The notes: generated from the letters alone by a model not told the origin. Positions 15,653-24,156 are shown, counted from the stretch's first letter. The stretch is 44,852 bases of DNA from Streptomyces mexicanus (GCF_902506575.1 NZ_LR732544.1:2222465-2267316), one strand, 5' to 3'. A program made the numbers and translations.

Positions 15653-16411
15653 TCACGCCCCCGCGGGGATCCTGAAGGCGCCGAGCACCGGAAGGTGGTC
15701 CGTGGCTTCCATCAGGTCGAGCCGGGTCACGCCGGGCAGGTCCACCGGCACCCCGCAGCCGAGCACCTCGATGCCGCGGGTGGCGAAGATCGCGTCGATG
15801 CGCCGGTGCGGTTCACGGGAGGACCAGGTGTGCTCGGCGCCCCGCGGAGCGGTCGCCCAGCCGTCCTGGAGCGCGTCGGCCAGGCGCGTGAAGGCCGGGC
15901 CCTCCGGCCCCTCGTTGATGTCGCCGCCCGCGATCGCGTGGTCCACCCCCATCCCGGCCAGCCGGTCCAGCAGCATGCCGCTCTGCTCGTACCGCTCGTC
16001 CTTGTCGAGCGAGAGGTGGCAGCCGAGGACGCCGAGCCGGGCGCCCCCGAACCGGACGACCGCCGTGGCGAAACCCCTGCGGTGCAGCCCGGGGGTGAGC
16101 GGCAGGAGCACGTCCTCGGTCCGCTCGACGGTGGCGCGCAGCGAGCACAGCACGGCCGGGCCCGCGGCCGTCGCGCCCCCGGTGAGGACCACCAGGTCGG
16201 CGGCGCGCGCCAGCCGCGCCAGCTTCTTGCGCCAGCGGAAGAACCGGGGCGCCTCCTGCAGGAGGACGAGGTCGGGCGCGCAGGCACCGATCACCCGGGC
16301 CAGGGCGGCGGTGTCGTCCTTCAGCGACCGGACGTTGTAGGACAGGACGCGGACGACGGCGGAACCGTCGGGCTCGGTGCGGGAGTTGGGCAGCTGCATG
16401 ACGATCAACAT
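15653..16411 (-). CDS. Endonuclease/exonuclease/phosphatase family protein
   Basis: A metal-dependent phosphodiesterase fold, 252 residues. Seen: VLSYNVRSLKDD (Asn), DLVLLQEAPRFFRW (Glu, metal), GCHLSLDKDER (His), AIAGGDINEGPEGPAF (Asp-x-Asn), RRIDAIFATRG, and TDHLPVLGAF (catalytic Asp-His). All core residues are present, so it is likely active, on an unknown phosphodiester or phosphate substrate. There is no signal peptide. The start ATG at 16411 is provisional; ATG at 16399 (MQLPNS) is equally possible, and neither has a strong ribosome site. Confidence 0.88.
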   Translation of the reverse strand: MLIVMQLPNSRTEPDGSAVVRVLSYNVRSLKDDTAALARVIGACAPDLVLLQEAPRFFRWRKKLARLARAADLVVLTGGATAAGPAVLCSLRATVERTEDVLLPLTPGLHRRGFATAVVRFGGARLGVLGCHLSLDKDERYEQSGMLLDRLAGMGVDHAIAGGDINEGPEGPAFTRLADALQDGWATAPRGAEHTWSSREPHRRIDAIFATRGIEVLGCGVPVDLPGVTRLDLMEATDHLPVLGAFRIPAGA

Positions 16412-16464
16412 ACGCCCGCCGCGCCCGCGCGCCCGCACGGGCACCACCAGCCGGATCGACCGCG

Positions 16465-16553
16465 CCCACCGGCCGGTACGACAGCGCCCCACCGGCCGCT
16501 GCAACGGTGCCCACCGGCCGGTACGACGGCGCCCACCGGCCCGGACGGAAGGG
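16465..16553. repeat. Four tandem ~22-bp repeats downstream of glkA
   Basis: Units of 23, 22, 22 and 22 bp start at 16465, 16488, 16510 and 16532, each beginning CCCACCGGCC. Units 1 and 3 share CCCACCGGCCGGTACGAC exactly; unit 2 has diverged more and unit 4 keeps only the core. They lie between the end of glkA and the start of the nuclease-fold gene, and therefore in glkA's 3' region and the downstream gene's promoter or leader. Confidence 0.8.
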
Positions 16554-16582
16554 ACGGTGGGCGCTTCGCACGCAGGCGTGCG

Positions 16583-17536
16583 TCACATGATCGGGTCGGG
16601 CTCCCGGGCCAGGTCCGCGGCGCCGACCAGGCCGGCCTTGTTGCCGAGCTGGGCGGCGATCACGTCGGCCACCGGACGCCAGTTGCCGCCGACCAGCCAG
16701 CGCTTGTAGGACTTGCGGATCGGCTCCAGGACCAGCTCGCCCTCGTCGGACGGGCCGCCGCCGACGATGAACGCCGACGGGTCGAACAGGGAGGCCAGGT
16801 CGGCCAGACCCGCGCCGGCCCAGCGGGCCAGCTCGCGGTAGGAGTCGATGGCGACCTTGTCGCCCTGGCGGGCGGCCATCGAGATGTGCTTGCCCTCGAT
16901 GCCGTCCGGCGTGCCGTCGCCGAGGGCCAGCAGGATCTGGGCGTTCTCCGGGGTGGCGTTGGCGCGCTGCTTGGCGTAGCGCACGAGGGCGCGGCCGGAG
17001 GCGTACTGCTCCCAGCAGCCCTGCGAGCCGCAGCCGCACAGCAGGCCGTCGGGCACCATGCGGATGTGGCCGAACTCGGCGGCCACGCCGAAGTGGCCGC
17101 GGCGCAGCTTGTTGCCGATGATGATGCCGCCGCCGAGGCCGGTGCCCAGCGTGATGCAGATGACGTTGCGGTGGCCCTTGCCGGCTCCGAACTTGTACTC
17201 GCCCCAGGCGGCGGCGTTCGCGTCGTTCTCCACCACGACCGGCAGGCCGACGCGCGCCTCGACCTTCTCCTTGAGCGGCTCGTTGCGCCAGTCGATGTTG
17301 GGCGCGAAGTAGACGGTGGAGCGCTGCCGGTTGACGTATCCGGCGGCGCCGATGCCCACGCCGACGATCTCGTGCCCCGCACGCGCGCCCTCCACCGCCG
17401 AGGCGATGGCGTCCACGATGGCCTCGGGTGTGGTGGGGGTCGGCACCTTGAAGGTCGAGAGGATGTTGCCTTCCTCGTCGACCACGCCGGCCGCGATCTT
17501 CGTGCCGCCGATGTCGACGCCGATGGTGAGTCCCAT
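16583..17536 (-). CDS. glkA: Glucokinase, ROK family
   Basis: ATP-dependent glucose phosphorylation and, in Streptomyces, a central part of glucose repression. 317 residues, the length of S. coelicolor GlkA. ATP-binding DIGGTKIAAG (8-17), catalytic Asp105 in VENDANAAAWGE, GTGLGGGII (131-139), and the ROK zinc site His157, Cys167, Cys169, Cys174 (EFGHI, CGCGSQGCWE). GAGGGA lies close upstream of ATG 17536. The next gene upstream is 67 nt away on the same strand and may be co-transcribed. Confidence 0.97.
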   Translation of the reverse strand: MGLTIGVDIGGTKIAAGVVDEEGNILSTFKVPTPTTPEAIVDAIASAVEGARAGHEIVGVGIGAAGYVNRQRSTVYFAPNIDWRNEPLKEKVEARVGLPVVVENDANAAAWGEYKFGAGKGHRNVICITLGTGLGGGIIIGNKLRRGHFGVAAEFGHIRMVPDGLLCGCGSQGCWEQYASGRALVRYAKQRANATPENAQILLALGDGTPDGIEGKHISMAARQGDKVAIDSYRELARWAGAGLADLASLFDPSAFIVGGGPSDEGELVLEPIRKSYKRWLVGGNWRPVADVIAAQLGNKAGLVGAADLAREPDPIM

Positions 17537-17603
17537 GAATCCCTCAGTTTCGGTCGAGCCCCGCTACGGCCAACCGTACCCGAGGCCCTGCCGCCCGAGG
17601 GCT

Positions 17604-18143
17604 TCAGTCCAGGTCGATGCGTTCGCCGCCGCCGGTGCCCTCGCCGCCGTCACGGCGGCCGGGTCGCTCGTCGAGGTCCTTCAGGTCGTCGGCGAGGTCC
17701 TCGCCGCCGTTCGTCCAGCGGCGTTCCTGGGCGGTGACGGCCGAGCGGTAGGCGGCGAGCAGCTCGCTGCCGGCCGCCGCGAGGTGGTCGAAGACGTCCG
17801 GGTTGCGCTCTATGACCGGTTCCACGGCCGCCTTCGCCTGCTGCACGACCTGCCGCACCACCTGCTGGGCGGCGGGTCCGGCGACCGCTCCGAGCAGCGG
17901 CGCCTGCAGCGAGGACAGCTTGTCGGCGACCGCGTCCACGAACTTGCGCAGTTCCTCGGCGGCCGACCCCGGGGGCGGGCCGTACTGGGTGCGGCGCCGG
18001 GCCTTCTCGGCGGCGAGGTCCTCGGCGCAGGCCGCGGCCCAGGCGTCGGCCTCGACGGCGCCGGGTGCCGCCTCGCCGGCGGTCCGGCCCTGAGCGGTGT
18101 CGTCCCGCGCGGCGTCGTCGGACGGTGGGCGCTCTTCGCTCAT
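17604..18143 (-). CDS. DUF5304-like protein upstream of glkA (SCO2127-type)
   Basis: 179 residues, mostly helical and soluble. An acidic N terminus (SEERPPSDDAARDD) leads into AWAAACAEDLAAEKARRRTQYGPPPGSAAEELRKFVDAVADKL (written here only as its key features: the ACAEDL and YGPPPGSA motifs), then a long Ala/Val/Gln helix (QQVVRQVVQQAKAAVEPVIE) and a charged C-terminal tail. I believe this is the DUF5304 family but cannot confirm it. By position it corresponds to S. coelicolor SCO2127, reported to influence glucose kinase level and carbon catabolite repression; that link is from memory. AGGAG 7 nt before ATG 18143. Confidence 0.75.
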   Translation of the reverse strand: MSEERPPSDDAARDDTAQGRTAGEAAPGAVEADAWAAACAEDLAAEKARRRTQYGPPPGSAAEELRKFVDAVADKLSSLQAPLLGAVAGPAAQQVVRQVVQQAKAAVEPVIERNPDVFDHLAAAGSELLAAYRSAVTAQERRWTNGGEDLADDLKDLDERPGRRDGGEGTGGGERIDLD

Positions 18144-18252
18144 GACGGACTCCTGACTGCGGTTCGTCCCATCGACGTTACCCGAACGGCCACCGCCGGT
18201 TCATCCCTCGCAGGCCAGGCGCGCGGGACGCCGCGCGGGCGCGCCGGGCGGC

Positions 18253-19434
18253 TCACCTCTCGCGCGGCCACAGCGCCGGGTCCGGCGTGAAGCGGATCCG
18301 CAGCTCCTCCTCGCGCAGCGCCGCCCCGGCCACCGTGCACCGACGCAGCGCCGACGGCAGCGGGACGATCCTGCGGTACGGGCCCGCCGTCAGCACCAGC
18401 TCGTCACCGCGCCGGAGCAGGTCCAGCTCGTCGCGGACGGCGCCGGGCAGCGGGATGTGCCACACCAGCACCCCGTCCTCGGCGATCCGGTCGCGCACGG
18501 GCCACTCGACCGGGTCGGGCTCCGGGTGGACGCCGGGCACGCCCAGGGCGGCCAGGTCGTCCCGGCCCCGCGGATCCCGCCCCAGGTGGGCGGCGCGGTG
18601 CACCGTGTACGTCTCCGCCCACTCGTCCAGCGTCTTGCGCTGCTGGGCGAGCGGTCCGGCCAGCCAGGAGTCCGCGGCCGCCTCCGGCAGCACCCGCCCG
18701 GCCACCACGGACTCCACCGGCAGGGCGCGCACCGCGGCGCCGAGCGCGGCGCTGCGCACGGCGTCCGCGCCGGCCGGGCCCGGCTCGGCGACCAGGCGCA
18801 CGGCGGTGCCGCGGTCGGCGATCACCGCCTCCACGGCGGCCAGCTCGGTGTCCCAGCGCGCCGCCGTCTCGTACAGCCATTCGGCCGGCATCGGCACGCC
18901 CGCGAGGCGGCCGAGCACCGGGCGCGGGGCACGCGCCGCCTGCCGCTCCGGCGGGAGCAGGCGGCGCAGGTAGCGGCGCAGCTCCGCGGGGAGCGCGAGC
19001 AGGGCCAGGGCCTGCGGGACGGGCGGCAGGGCGACGACCAGCAGCCCGAACCGCTCCGAGAGCGCGGCGTCGCGCAGCGCCCGCAGCAGCGCCAGCTCCT
19101 CCGCGCCCGGCAGCGGGGTGACCTCCTCGGCGTCCAGGCGGGAGGCTCCCAGCAGGTCCAGGACGTTCGCGGCCCGCTCCTGGAAGGCGGCGAGGTCCGC
19201 CCGGAACCCGGCCGCCGCGTCGGGGCGCCAGGCCGTCAGGTTCTCCTCGACCGGCACCGGCTCCGCTGAGGTGGGCACGCCGAGCGCCGCGCCGAGGGTG
19301 TCGGCGCGGTCGCCGCTGAGGACGAGGGTGGGGACGCCGTCGCGGGCGGCGGCGAGTGCGGTGGCCGCGGAGACGGTGGTACGGCCACCGCCGCCGGGGC
19401 CCGTGATCAGGAGGGTGCGCGCCGGCCGGGTCAT
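18253..19434 (-). CDS. ArsA/GET3-like P-loop protein with degenerate Walker A
   Basis: 393 residues resembling anion-transporting ArsA ATPases in layout: an N-terminal nucleotide-binding loop, AWRPDAAAGFRADLAAFQERA, a hydrophobic strand LLVVALPPVPQALALLALP, the C-terminal IPLPGAVRDELDLLRRGDELVLTAG (ArsA HSP20-like end, residues ~340-365). The P-loop reads TGPGGGGRTT (11-20), where ArsA/MinD-type loops read GKGGxGKTT: the signature Lys is Pro and the P-loop Lys is Arg, so ATP hydrolysis is doubtful. The ATG overlaps the stop of the upstream SRPBCC gene (ATGA), implying joint function. No arsenic genes are nearby. Confidence 0.8.
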   Translation of the reverse strand: MTRPARTLLITGPGGGGRTTVSAATALAAARDGVPTLVLSGDRADTLGAALGVPTSAEPVPVEENLTAWRPDAAAGFRADLAAFQERAANVLDLLGASRLDAEEVTPLPGAEELALLRALRDAALSERFGLLVVALPPVPQALALLALPAELRRYLRRLLPPERQAARAPRPVLGRLAGVPMPAEWLYETAARWDTELAAVEAVIADRGTAVRLVAEPGPAGADAVRSAALGAAVRALPVESVVAGRVLPEAAADSWLAGPLAQQRKTLDEWAETYTVHRAAHLGRDPRGRDDLAALGVPGVHPEPDPVEWPVRDRIAEDGVLVWHIPLPGAVRDELDLLRRGDELVLTAGPYRRIVPLPSALRRCTVAGAALREEELRIRFTPDPALWPRER

Positions 19435-19874
19435 CGAGCGGCCGATTCCACCCGCTTCTTCAGGCCCGCCAGGGCCCGGTCGATGATGACCTTCTCCGCC
19501 TTGCGCTTGATCATGCCCAGCATGGGGATCTTGACGTCCACCGTGAGCCGGTAGGTGACCTCCGTCGCGCCGGCGCCCACCGGCTCGAGCAGGTAGGAGC
19601 CGTCGAGGGAGCGCAGCATCTGGGACTTGACCAGGGTCCAGGAGACCTCGTTGTCGCCGCTCCAGGTGTAGGCCAGGGTCTGGTCGTCCTTGATGGCGCC
19701 CGCGTCCATGACCAGGCGGACCTGTTCGGCGCGGCCCTGGTCGTCGGTCTTGAGGACCTCGGCCTCCTTGACCTCGCCGGTCCAGTCGGGATAGCGGGCG
19801 AAGTCGGCGATCACCCCCATGACGTCGGCCGGTGCCGCCTCGATGGTGATGCTCGAGCTGGTGTGTTCCGCCAT
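19431..19874 (-). CDS. SRPBCC (START/polyketide cyclase-like) ligand-binding protein
   Basis: 147 residues with the SRPBCC helix-grip fold: TSSSITIEAAPADVMGVIAD at the start, ARYPDWTGEVKEAEVL, the central strands YTWSGDNEVSWTLVKSQMLRSLDGSYLLEP, and a C-terminal long helix (MIKRKAEKVIIDRALAGLKKRVE). Such domains bind hydrophobic ligands; which one is unknown. The downstream gene (ArsA-like) starts within its stop codon, so a two-gene coupled unit is clear. ATG at 19874 has GGAGG upstream. Confidence 0.87.
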   Translation of the reverse strand: MAEHTSSSITIEAAPADVMGVIADFARYPDWTGEVKEAEVLKTDDQGRAEQVRLVMDAGAIKDDQTLAYTWSGDNEVSWTLVKSQMLRSLDGSYLLEPVGAGATEVTYRLTVDVKIPMLGMIKRKAEKVIIDRALAGLKKRVESAAR

Positions 19875-19992
19875 CGCCGTGGCTCCTCCAGATGCGGGCC
19901 GCAAGTCGGGTCTGTGTGCGCACGTGCGTGCAGCGTGAAGGCTACCGCGCAGGGGGGCGGCGGACTCCACCCCCACCTGCGGACATGGCGGA

Positions 19993-20024
19993 CAGGGGCG
20001 GGTCGGCGAAGGCCCGCGCCCCTG
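19993..20024 (-). terminator. Candidate terminator of the metallophosphoesterase gene
   Basis: CAGGGGC...GGG pairs with CCC...GCCCCTG (7+3 bp with a 2-nt bulge) just beyond the stop at 20039, between two minus-strand genes. Confidence 0.5.
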
Positions 20025-20038
20025 CCGTCACCCCGCCG

Positions 20039-20836
20039 TCACCACTGAAGGACCCAAGGGGTGCCCGTGCGCGCGAAATGGCCGACGTTGACGCACTCGG
20101 TGGCGCCGATGCGCATGCGGCGCACCAGGGGCTGGGGGACGTGGCCGAAGAGGGCGTAGCGGGGGCGGGGGCGGCGGATGGCGTCGAGCAGGGCGCGGCT
20201 GCCCCGTTCGAAGCGGCGGGCGACGGTGTCGTAGAGCAGTTCGGGCACGTCCGGGGGGATGTGGGTGCACAGCACGTCGACCTCGCCGACGGCCTCGACC
20301 TTCGCGGCGTACTCCTCGTCGCTGATCTCGAAGGGGGTCCGCATGGGGGTGCGCAGGCCGCCGCCGACGAAGCCGAAGACGCGGCCGGCGATCTCCACGC
20401 GCCGGCCGTCGAGGACGGTGACGCCCTCGTGGGCGTACTCCTTCCACAGGGGCGGCATGTCGACGTTGCCGTAGGTGGCGTAGGTCGGGGTGGGGAAGGC
20501 GGCGAAGAGTTCCGCGTACTGCCGGCGGACCGCCTGTTCGATCACGGCGGTCCGGTCGCCGTCGATGCCCGCCCACAGGCGGGCGCCCCGTTCGCGGGCC
20601 TCCTCGAAGCGGCGGGCGGGGCGCAGGGCGACGAGCCGGTCGGCGTTCTCGGTGCCGAAGAGCTCGGGGAAGATGCCGCGGGAGTGGTCGGCGTAGTCCA
20701 GGAAGAGGATGAGGTCGCCCAGGCAGATCAAGGCGTCGGCGCCGTCGCCGGCCCGGGCCAGGTCGCGGGCGTTGCCGTGCACGTCGCTGACCACGTGCAC
20801 ACGTGTTCTGCGGTCCCCGGACGGTGGGCGTGTCAT
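20039..20836 (-). CDS. Metallophosphoesterase
   Basis: A calcineurin-like phosphoesterase of about 265 residues. Metal-binding blocks: VVSDVHGNARDL (D-x-H), CLGDLILFLDYA (GD), YGNVDM (GN with the D/E slot), CTHIPPDVPEL (H) and FGHVPQP (GH-x-P in place of GHTH). Similar to actinobacterial YfcE/phosphodiesterase-type proteins; substrate unknown. ATG 20836 has no ribosome site, but a -10 element ends 8 nt upstream, so it is likely read from a leaderless message; TTG at 20845 is a weaker alternative. Confidence 0.87.
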   Translation of the reverse strand: MTRPPSGDRRTRVHVVSDVHGNARDLARAGDGADALICLGDLILFLDYADHSRGIFPELFGTENADRLVALRPARRFEEARERGARLWAGIDGDRTAVIEQAVRRQYAELFAAFPTPTYATYGNVDMPPLWKEYAHEGVTVLDGRRVEIAGRVFGFVGGGLRTPMRTPFEISDEEYAAKVEAVGEVDVLCTHIPPDVPELLYDTVARRFERGSRALLDAIRRPRPRYALFGHVPQPLVRRMRIGATECVNVGHFARTGTPWVLQW

Positions 20837-20844
20837 GACGATCA

Positions 20845-20872
20845 AGCGTAGGCCGGGCGTGGCACTTGTGAA
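20845..20872 (-). promoter_or_regulatory. Candidate leaderless promoter of the metallophosphoesterase gene
   Basis: On the minus strand TTCACA (20867-20872) is followed after 16 nt by TACGCT (20845-20850), matching TTGACA/TAnnnT. The ATG at 20836 begins about where transcription would start. TTCACA also lies in the inverted repeat CACT-TGTGAAC-AGTG. Confidence 0.45.
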
Positions 20873-21151
20873 CAGTGGCGGACGACGGTCCGGTTACTCG
20901 CCAGTCGTTCCGGCTCTCGACTACTGTGCGCACAGGACCATTCCACGTGTGACGCAGCGAACATCTCGCCGGGACCCCCTGTCGAAGAGGCCATACCGGC
21001 GGGTAACCTCCGGGCAGTCCAGTCGTGCTCTGGATTTCAACCATCGGGCCCGTAACGGCTCCTGGCGAACCCGGGCACCCGACCGAGCCTTGGACCGCAC
21101 CGTCGCATCACACATCGTCGTGGCGCCGGCGCCCTATGAGGAGCAGCAGTC
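20873..21151. other. Divergent promoter region of metallophosphoesterase and fadD genes
   Basis: About 280 bases without a gene. A possible -10 for fadD is TAACCT near 21005 but it has no good -35. No recognised operator or riboswitch was seen. Confidence 0.4.
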
Positions 21152-22948
21152 TTGCGCGAGTTCAGCCTTCCGGCCTTGTACGAGGTCCCCACGGACGGGA
21201 ACCTGACCGACATCGTCCGCAGAAACGCCGCGCAGCATCCCGACGTCGCCGTCATCGCCCGCAAAGCGGGGGGTGCCTGGCGGGACGTCAGCGCCCGGGA
21301 CTTCCTCGCCGAGGTCCAGGCCGCGGCCAAGGGGCTGATCGCGGCGGGTGTGCAGCCCGGCGACCGGGTGGGGCTGATGTCCCGCACCCGCTACGAGTGG
21401 ACGCTGCTGGACTTCGCGATCTGGAGCGCGGGCGGGGTCACCGTGCCGGTGTACGAGACCAGCTCGCCGGAGCAGGTGCGGTGGATCCTCGGTGACTCGG
21501 GCGCCACCGCGTGCGTCGTGGAGACGGACGCCCATGCCGCGGTCGTCGAGTCGGTGCGCGAGGCACTGCCCGCGCTCAAGCACGTGTGGCAGATCGACGG
21601 CGGCGCGGTCGAGGAGCTGGGCCGTCTCGGGCAGGGCGTCGCCGACGCCACGGTGGAGGAGCGCGGCTCGCTGGCGAAGGCAGACGACCCGGCGACCATC
21701 GTGTACACCAGCGGCACGACCGGCCGCCCCAAGGGGTGCGTGCTCACCCACCGCAGCTTCTTCGCCGAGTGCGGCAACGTGGTGGAGCGGTTGCGTCCGC
21801 TCTTCCGCACCGGGGAGTGCTCGGTGCTGCTGTTCCTGCCGCTCGCGCACGTCTTCGGGCGGCTGGTGCAGATCGCGCCGATGATGGCCCCGATCAAGCT
21901 GGGCTGCGTCCCGGACATCAAGAACCTCACCGACGAGCTGGCCGCGTTCCGCCCGACGCTGATACTGGGCGTCCCGCGCGTGTTCGAGAAGGTGTACAAC
22001 GCGGCGCGCGCCAAGGCCCAGGCGGACGGCAAGGGGAAGATCTTCGACAAGGCCGCCGACACGGCGATCGCCTACAGCAAGGCCCTGGACAGCTCCTCGG
22101 GCCCCTCGCTGGGCCTGAAGCTGAAGCACAAGGTGTTCGACAAGCTGGTCTACAGCAAGCTGCGCGCGGTGCTCGGCGGGCGCGGTGAGTACGCCATCTC
22201 CGGGGGCGCCCCGCTCGGCGAGCGGCTCGGGCACTTCTTCCGCGGCATCGGCTTCACCGTGCTGGAGGGCTACGGCCTGACCGAGTCCTGTGCAGCGACG
22301 GCGTTCAACCCCTGGGACCGGCAGAAGATCGGCACGGTCGGGCAGCCGCTGCCCGGCTCGGTCGTCCGGATCGCGGACGACGGCGAGGTGCTGCTGCACG
22401 GTGAGCACCTGTTCAAGGAGTACTGGAACAATCCGGCCGCCACCGCCGAGGCGCTGGCCGACGGCTGGTTCCACACCGGGGACATCGGCACCCTCGACGA
22501 GGACGGGTATCTGCGGATCACCGGCCGCAAGAAGGAACTCATCGTCACCGCGGGCGGCAAGAACGTCGCCCCGGCCGTGATCGAGGACCGCATCCGCGCC
22601 CACGCGCTGGTCGCCGAGTGCATGGTGGTGGGCGACGGGCGGCCGTTCGTGGGCGCGCTGATCACCCTGGACGAGGAGTTCCTCGGCCGCTGGGCCGCCG
22701 AGCACGGCAAGCCCGCCGGCTCCACCGCGGCCTCGCTGCGCGACGACCCGGACCTGAACGCGGCGATCCAGGCGGCCGTGGACGACGGCAACGCGGCGGT
22801 GTCCAAGGCGGAGTCGGTACGCAAGTTCCGCATCCTGGGCACCCAGTTCACGGAGGAATCCGGCCACCTCACCCCGTCGCTGAAGCTCAAGCGGAACGTG
22901 GTCGCCCAGGACTTCGCCGACGAGATCGAGGCCCTGTACGCCAAGTAG
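21152..22948 (+). CDS. fadD: Long-chain fatty acid-CoA ligase
   Basis: AMP-forming ligase, 598 residues, that activates long-chain fatty acids to acyl-CoA through an acyl-adenylate. ANL-superfamily motifs: P-loop IVYTSGTTGRPKG (about 184-196), LPLAHVFGRL, ISGGAPLGERL, EGYGLTES, WFHTGDIGTLDEDGYL, ITGRKKELIVTAGGKN, and a C-terminal Lys in SLKLKRN. Closest in layout to FadD15-type enzymes. TTG at 21152 is supported by GAGGAG 8 nt upstream. Ends convergently with a glycosyltransferase gene. Confidence 0.95.
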   Translation: MREFSLPALYEVPTDGNLTDIVRRNAAQHPDVAVIARKAGGAWRDVSARDFLAEVQAAAKGLIAAGVQPGDRVGLMSRTRYEWTLLDFAIWSAGGVTVPVYETSSPEQVRWILGDSGATACVVETDAHAAVVESVREALPALKHVWQIDGGAVEELGRLGQGVADATVEERGSLAKADDPATIVYTSGTTGRPKGCVLTHRSFFAECGNVVERLRPLFRTGECSVLLFLPLAHVFGRLVQIAPMMAPIKLGCVPDIKNLTDELAAFRPTLILGVPRVFEKVYNAARAKAQADGKGKIFDKAADTAIAYSKALDSSSGPSLGLKLKHKVFDKLVYSKLRAVLGGRGEYAISGGAPLGERLGHFFRGIGFTVLEGYGLTESCAATAFNPWDRQKIGTVGQPLPGSVVRIADDGEVLLHGEHLFKEYWNNPAATAEALADGWFHTGDIGTLDEDGYLRITGRKKELIVTAGGKNVAPAVIEDRIRAHALVAECMVVGDGRPFVGALITLDEEFLGRWAAEHGKPAGSTAASLRDDPDLNAAIQAAVDDGNAAVSKAESVRKFRILGTQFTEESGHLTPSLKLKRNVVAQDFADEIEALYAK

Positions 22949-22956
22949 GCCCCCGT

Positions 22957-22993
22957 CCCCGCCCCCGTACGCCGGTCAGGTCCGGGGGCGGGG
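22957..22993. terminator. Bidirectional terminator between fadD and the GT4 gene
   Basis: CCCCGCCCCCG and CGGGGGCGGGG form an 11-bp stem with a 15-base loop, 8 nt after the fadD stop and 20 nt past the end of the convergent gene. Confidence 0.75.
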
Positions 22994-23013
22994 GCGCCAG
23001 GGCTCGGGAGCTG

Positions 23014-24156
23014 CTAGAGCAGGTCCTTCAGCCGCTCGGCCAGCAGGTCCCAGCGCCACTTCTCCTCCACCCACCGGCGGCCGCGCTCGCCCATGCGGCG
23101 GCGCAGCGCGGCGTCCTGGAGGAGGGTGACGATGCGGTCGGCGGCCTGCTCGGGGCTGGTGCCGCGCACCACCCAGCCGGTCTCGCCGTCGAGCACCGCG
23201 TCGGGTGCGCCCCCGGAGTCCCCGGCGACGACCGGCAGCCCGGTCGCGGAGGCCTCCAGGTAGACGATGCCCAGCCCCTCGACGTCGAGCCCGCCGCGCC
23301 GGGTGCGGCACGGCATGGCGAAGACGTCGCCGGCGCCGTAGTGCGCGGGCAGCTCCGCCCAGGGCACCGCGCCGGTGAAGCGCACGGAGGCGGCCACACC
23401 GGTCTCCCGGGCGAGCCGGCGCAGGTCCTTCTCGTACGGCCCGCCGCCGACGATCAGCAGCACGGTGTCCGGCTCGGCGGCCAGGATGCGGGGCAGGGCC
23501 CGGATCAGGGTGTCCTGCCCCTTGCGCTTGACCAGCCGGGAGACGCACACGACCACGGGGCGGTCGGTGAGCCCGAGCCGGGCGCGCACCTCGTCGCCGC
23601 CCGAGCCCGGGTGGAAGGTCTTCTCGTCCACCCCGGGCGGCAGCTGCACCATGCGGGCCGCGGCGCGCTCGGTGAGCGCGCCGGCGATCCGGGAGCGGGT
23701 GTACTCGCCGAGGTAGGTCAGCGTGTCCGTGGACTCCCCGATGCGCCGCAGCAACTGCCGGGCGGCGGGCAGCTGCGCCCAGCCGGCCTCGTGCCCGTGC
23801 GTGGTGGCCACCAGCCGCTCGGCGCCCGCCCGGCGCAGCGCCGGGGCCATCAGCCCGAGCGGCGCCGCCGCGCCGAACCACACCGACGTGCACCCGTGCT
23901 CACGCAGCAGGGCGGTGGCGCGCCGGGTGGCGTCCGGCGTCGGCAGCAACATCGTGGTGCGGTCGCGGACGACGGTGAAGGGCTGCTCCGCGTCGAACGC
24001 GGCCGTCGCCTCGGCGCCCTGACGGCCGCGCTTCCACGTGGAGGCGTAGACGACCAGCCGCTCGGGGTCCAGGCGCAGCGCCATGTTGTGCAGGAACGCC
24101 TGGATGCCGCCGGGGCGGGGCGGGAAGTCGTTGGTGACGATGAGGGTCCTGTGCAT
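23014..24156 (-). CDS. Glycosyltransferase family 4 (PimB'/MgtA-like mannosyltransferase)
   Basis: GT-B fold retaining glycosyltransferase, 380 residues. N-terminal acceptor domain with NDFPPRPGGIQAFLHNMA (a GT4 start) and TTHGHE; C-terminal nucleotide-sugar domain with VSRLVKRKGQDTLIRALP, GGGPYEKDL and the EX7E motif VEGLGIVYLEA. The overall pattern resembles PimB' and MgtA of actinobacteria, which put mannose on phosphatidylinositol mannoside or a related lipid; the exact acceptor is not readable from sequence. Start at 24156, with AGGG some 10 nt upstream. Divergent from the GT87-type gene. Confidence 0.88.
   Translation of the reverse strand: MHRTLIVTNDFPPRPGGIQAFLHNMALRLDPERLVVYASTWKRGRQGAEATAAFDAEQPFTVVRDRTTMLLPTPDATRRATALLREHGCTSVWFGAAAPLGLMAPALRRAGAERLVATTHGHEAGWAQLPAARQLLRRIGESTDTLTYLGEYTRSRIAGALTERAAARMVQLPPGVDEKTFHPGSGGDEVRARLGLTDRPVVVCVSRLVKRKGQDTLIRALPRILAAEPDTVLLIVGGGPYEKDLRRLARETGVAASVRFTGAVPWAELPAHYGAGDVFAMPCRTRRGGLDVEGLGIVYLEASATGLPVVAGDSGGAPDAVLDGETGWVVRGTSPEQAADRIVTLLQDAALRRRMGERGRRWVEEKWRWDLLAERLKDLL

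Noticed and set aside
18253..19434. Arsenical pump ATPase
   Set aside because: No arsenic-binding cysteines, no second ATPase half and no ars genes nearby; both P-loop lysines are missing.
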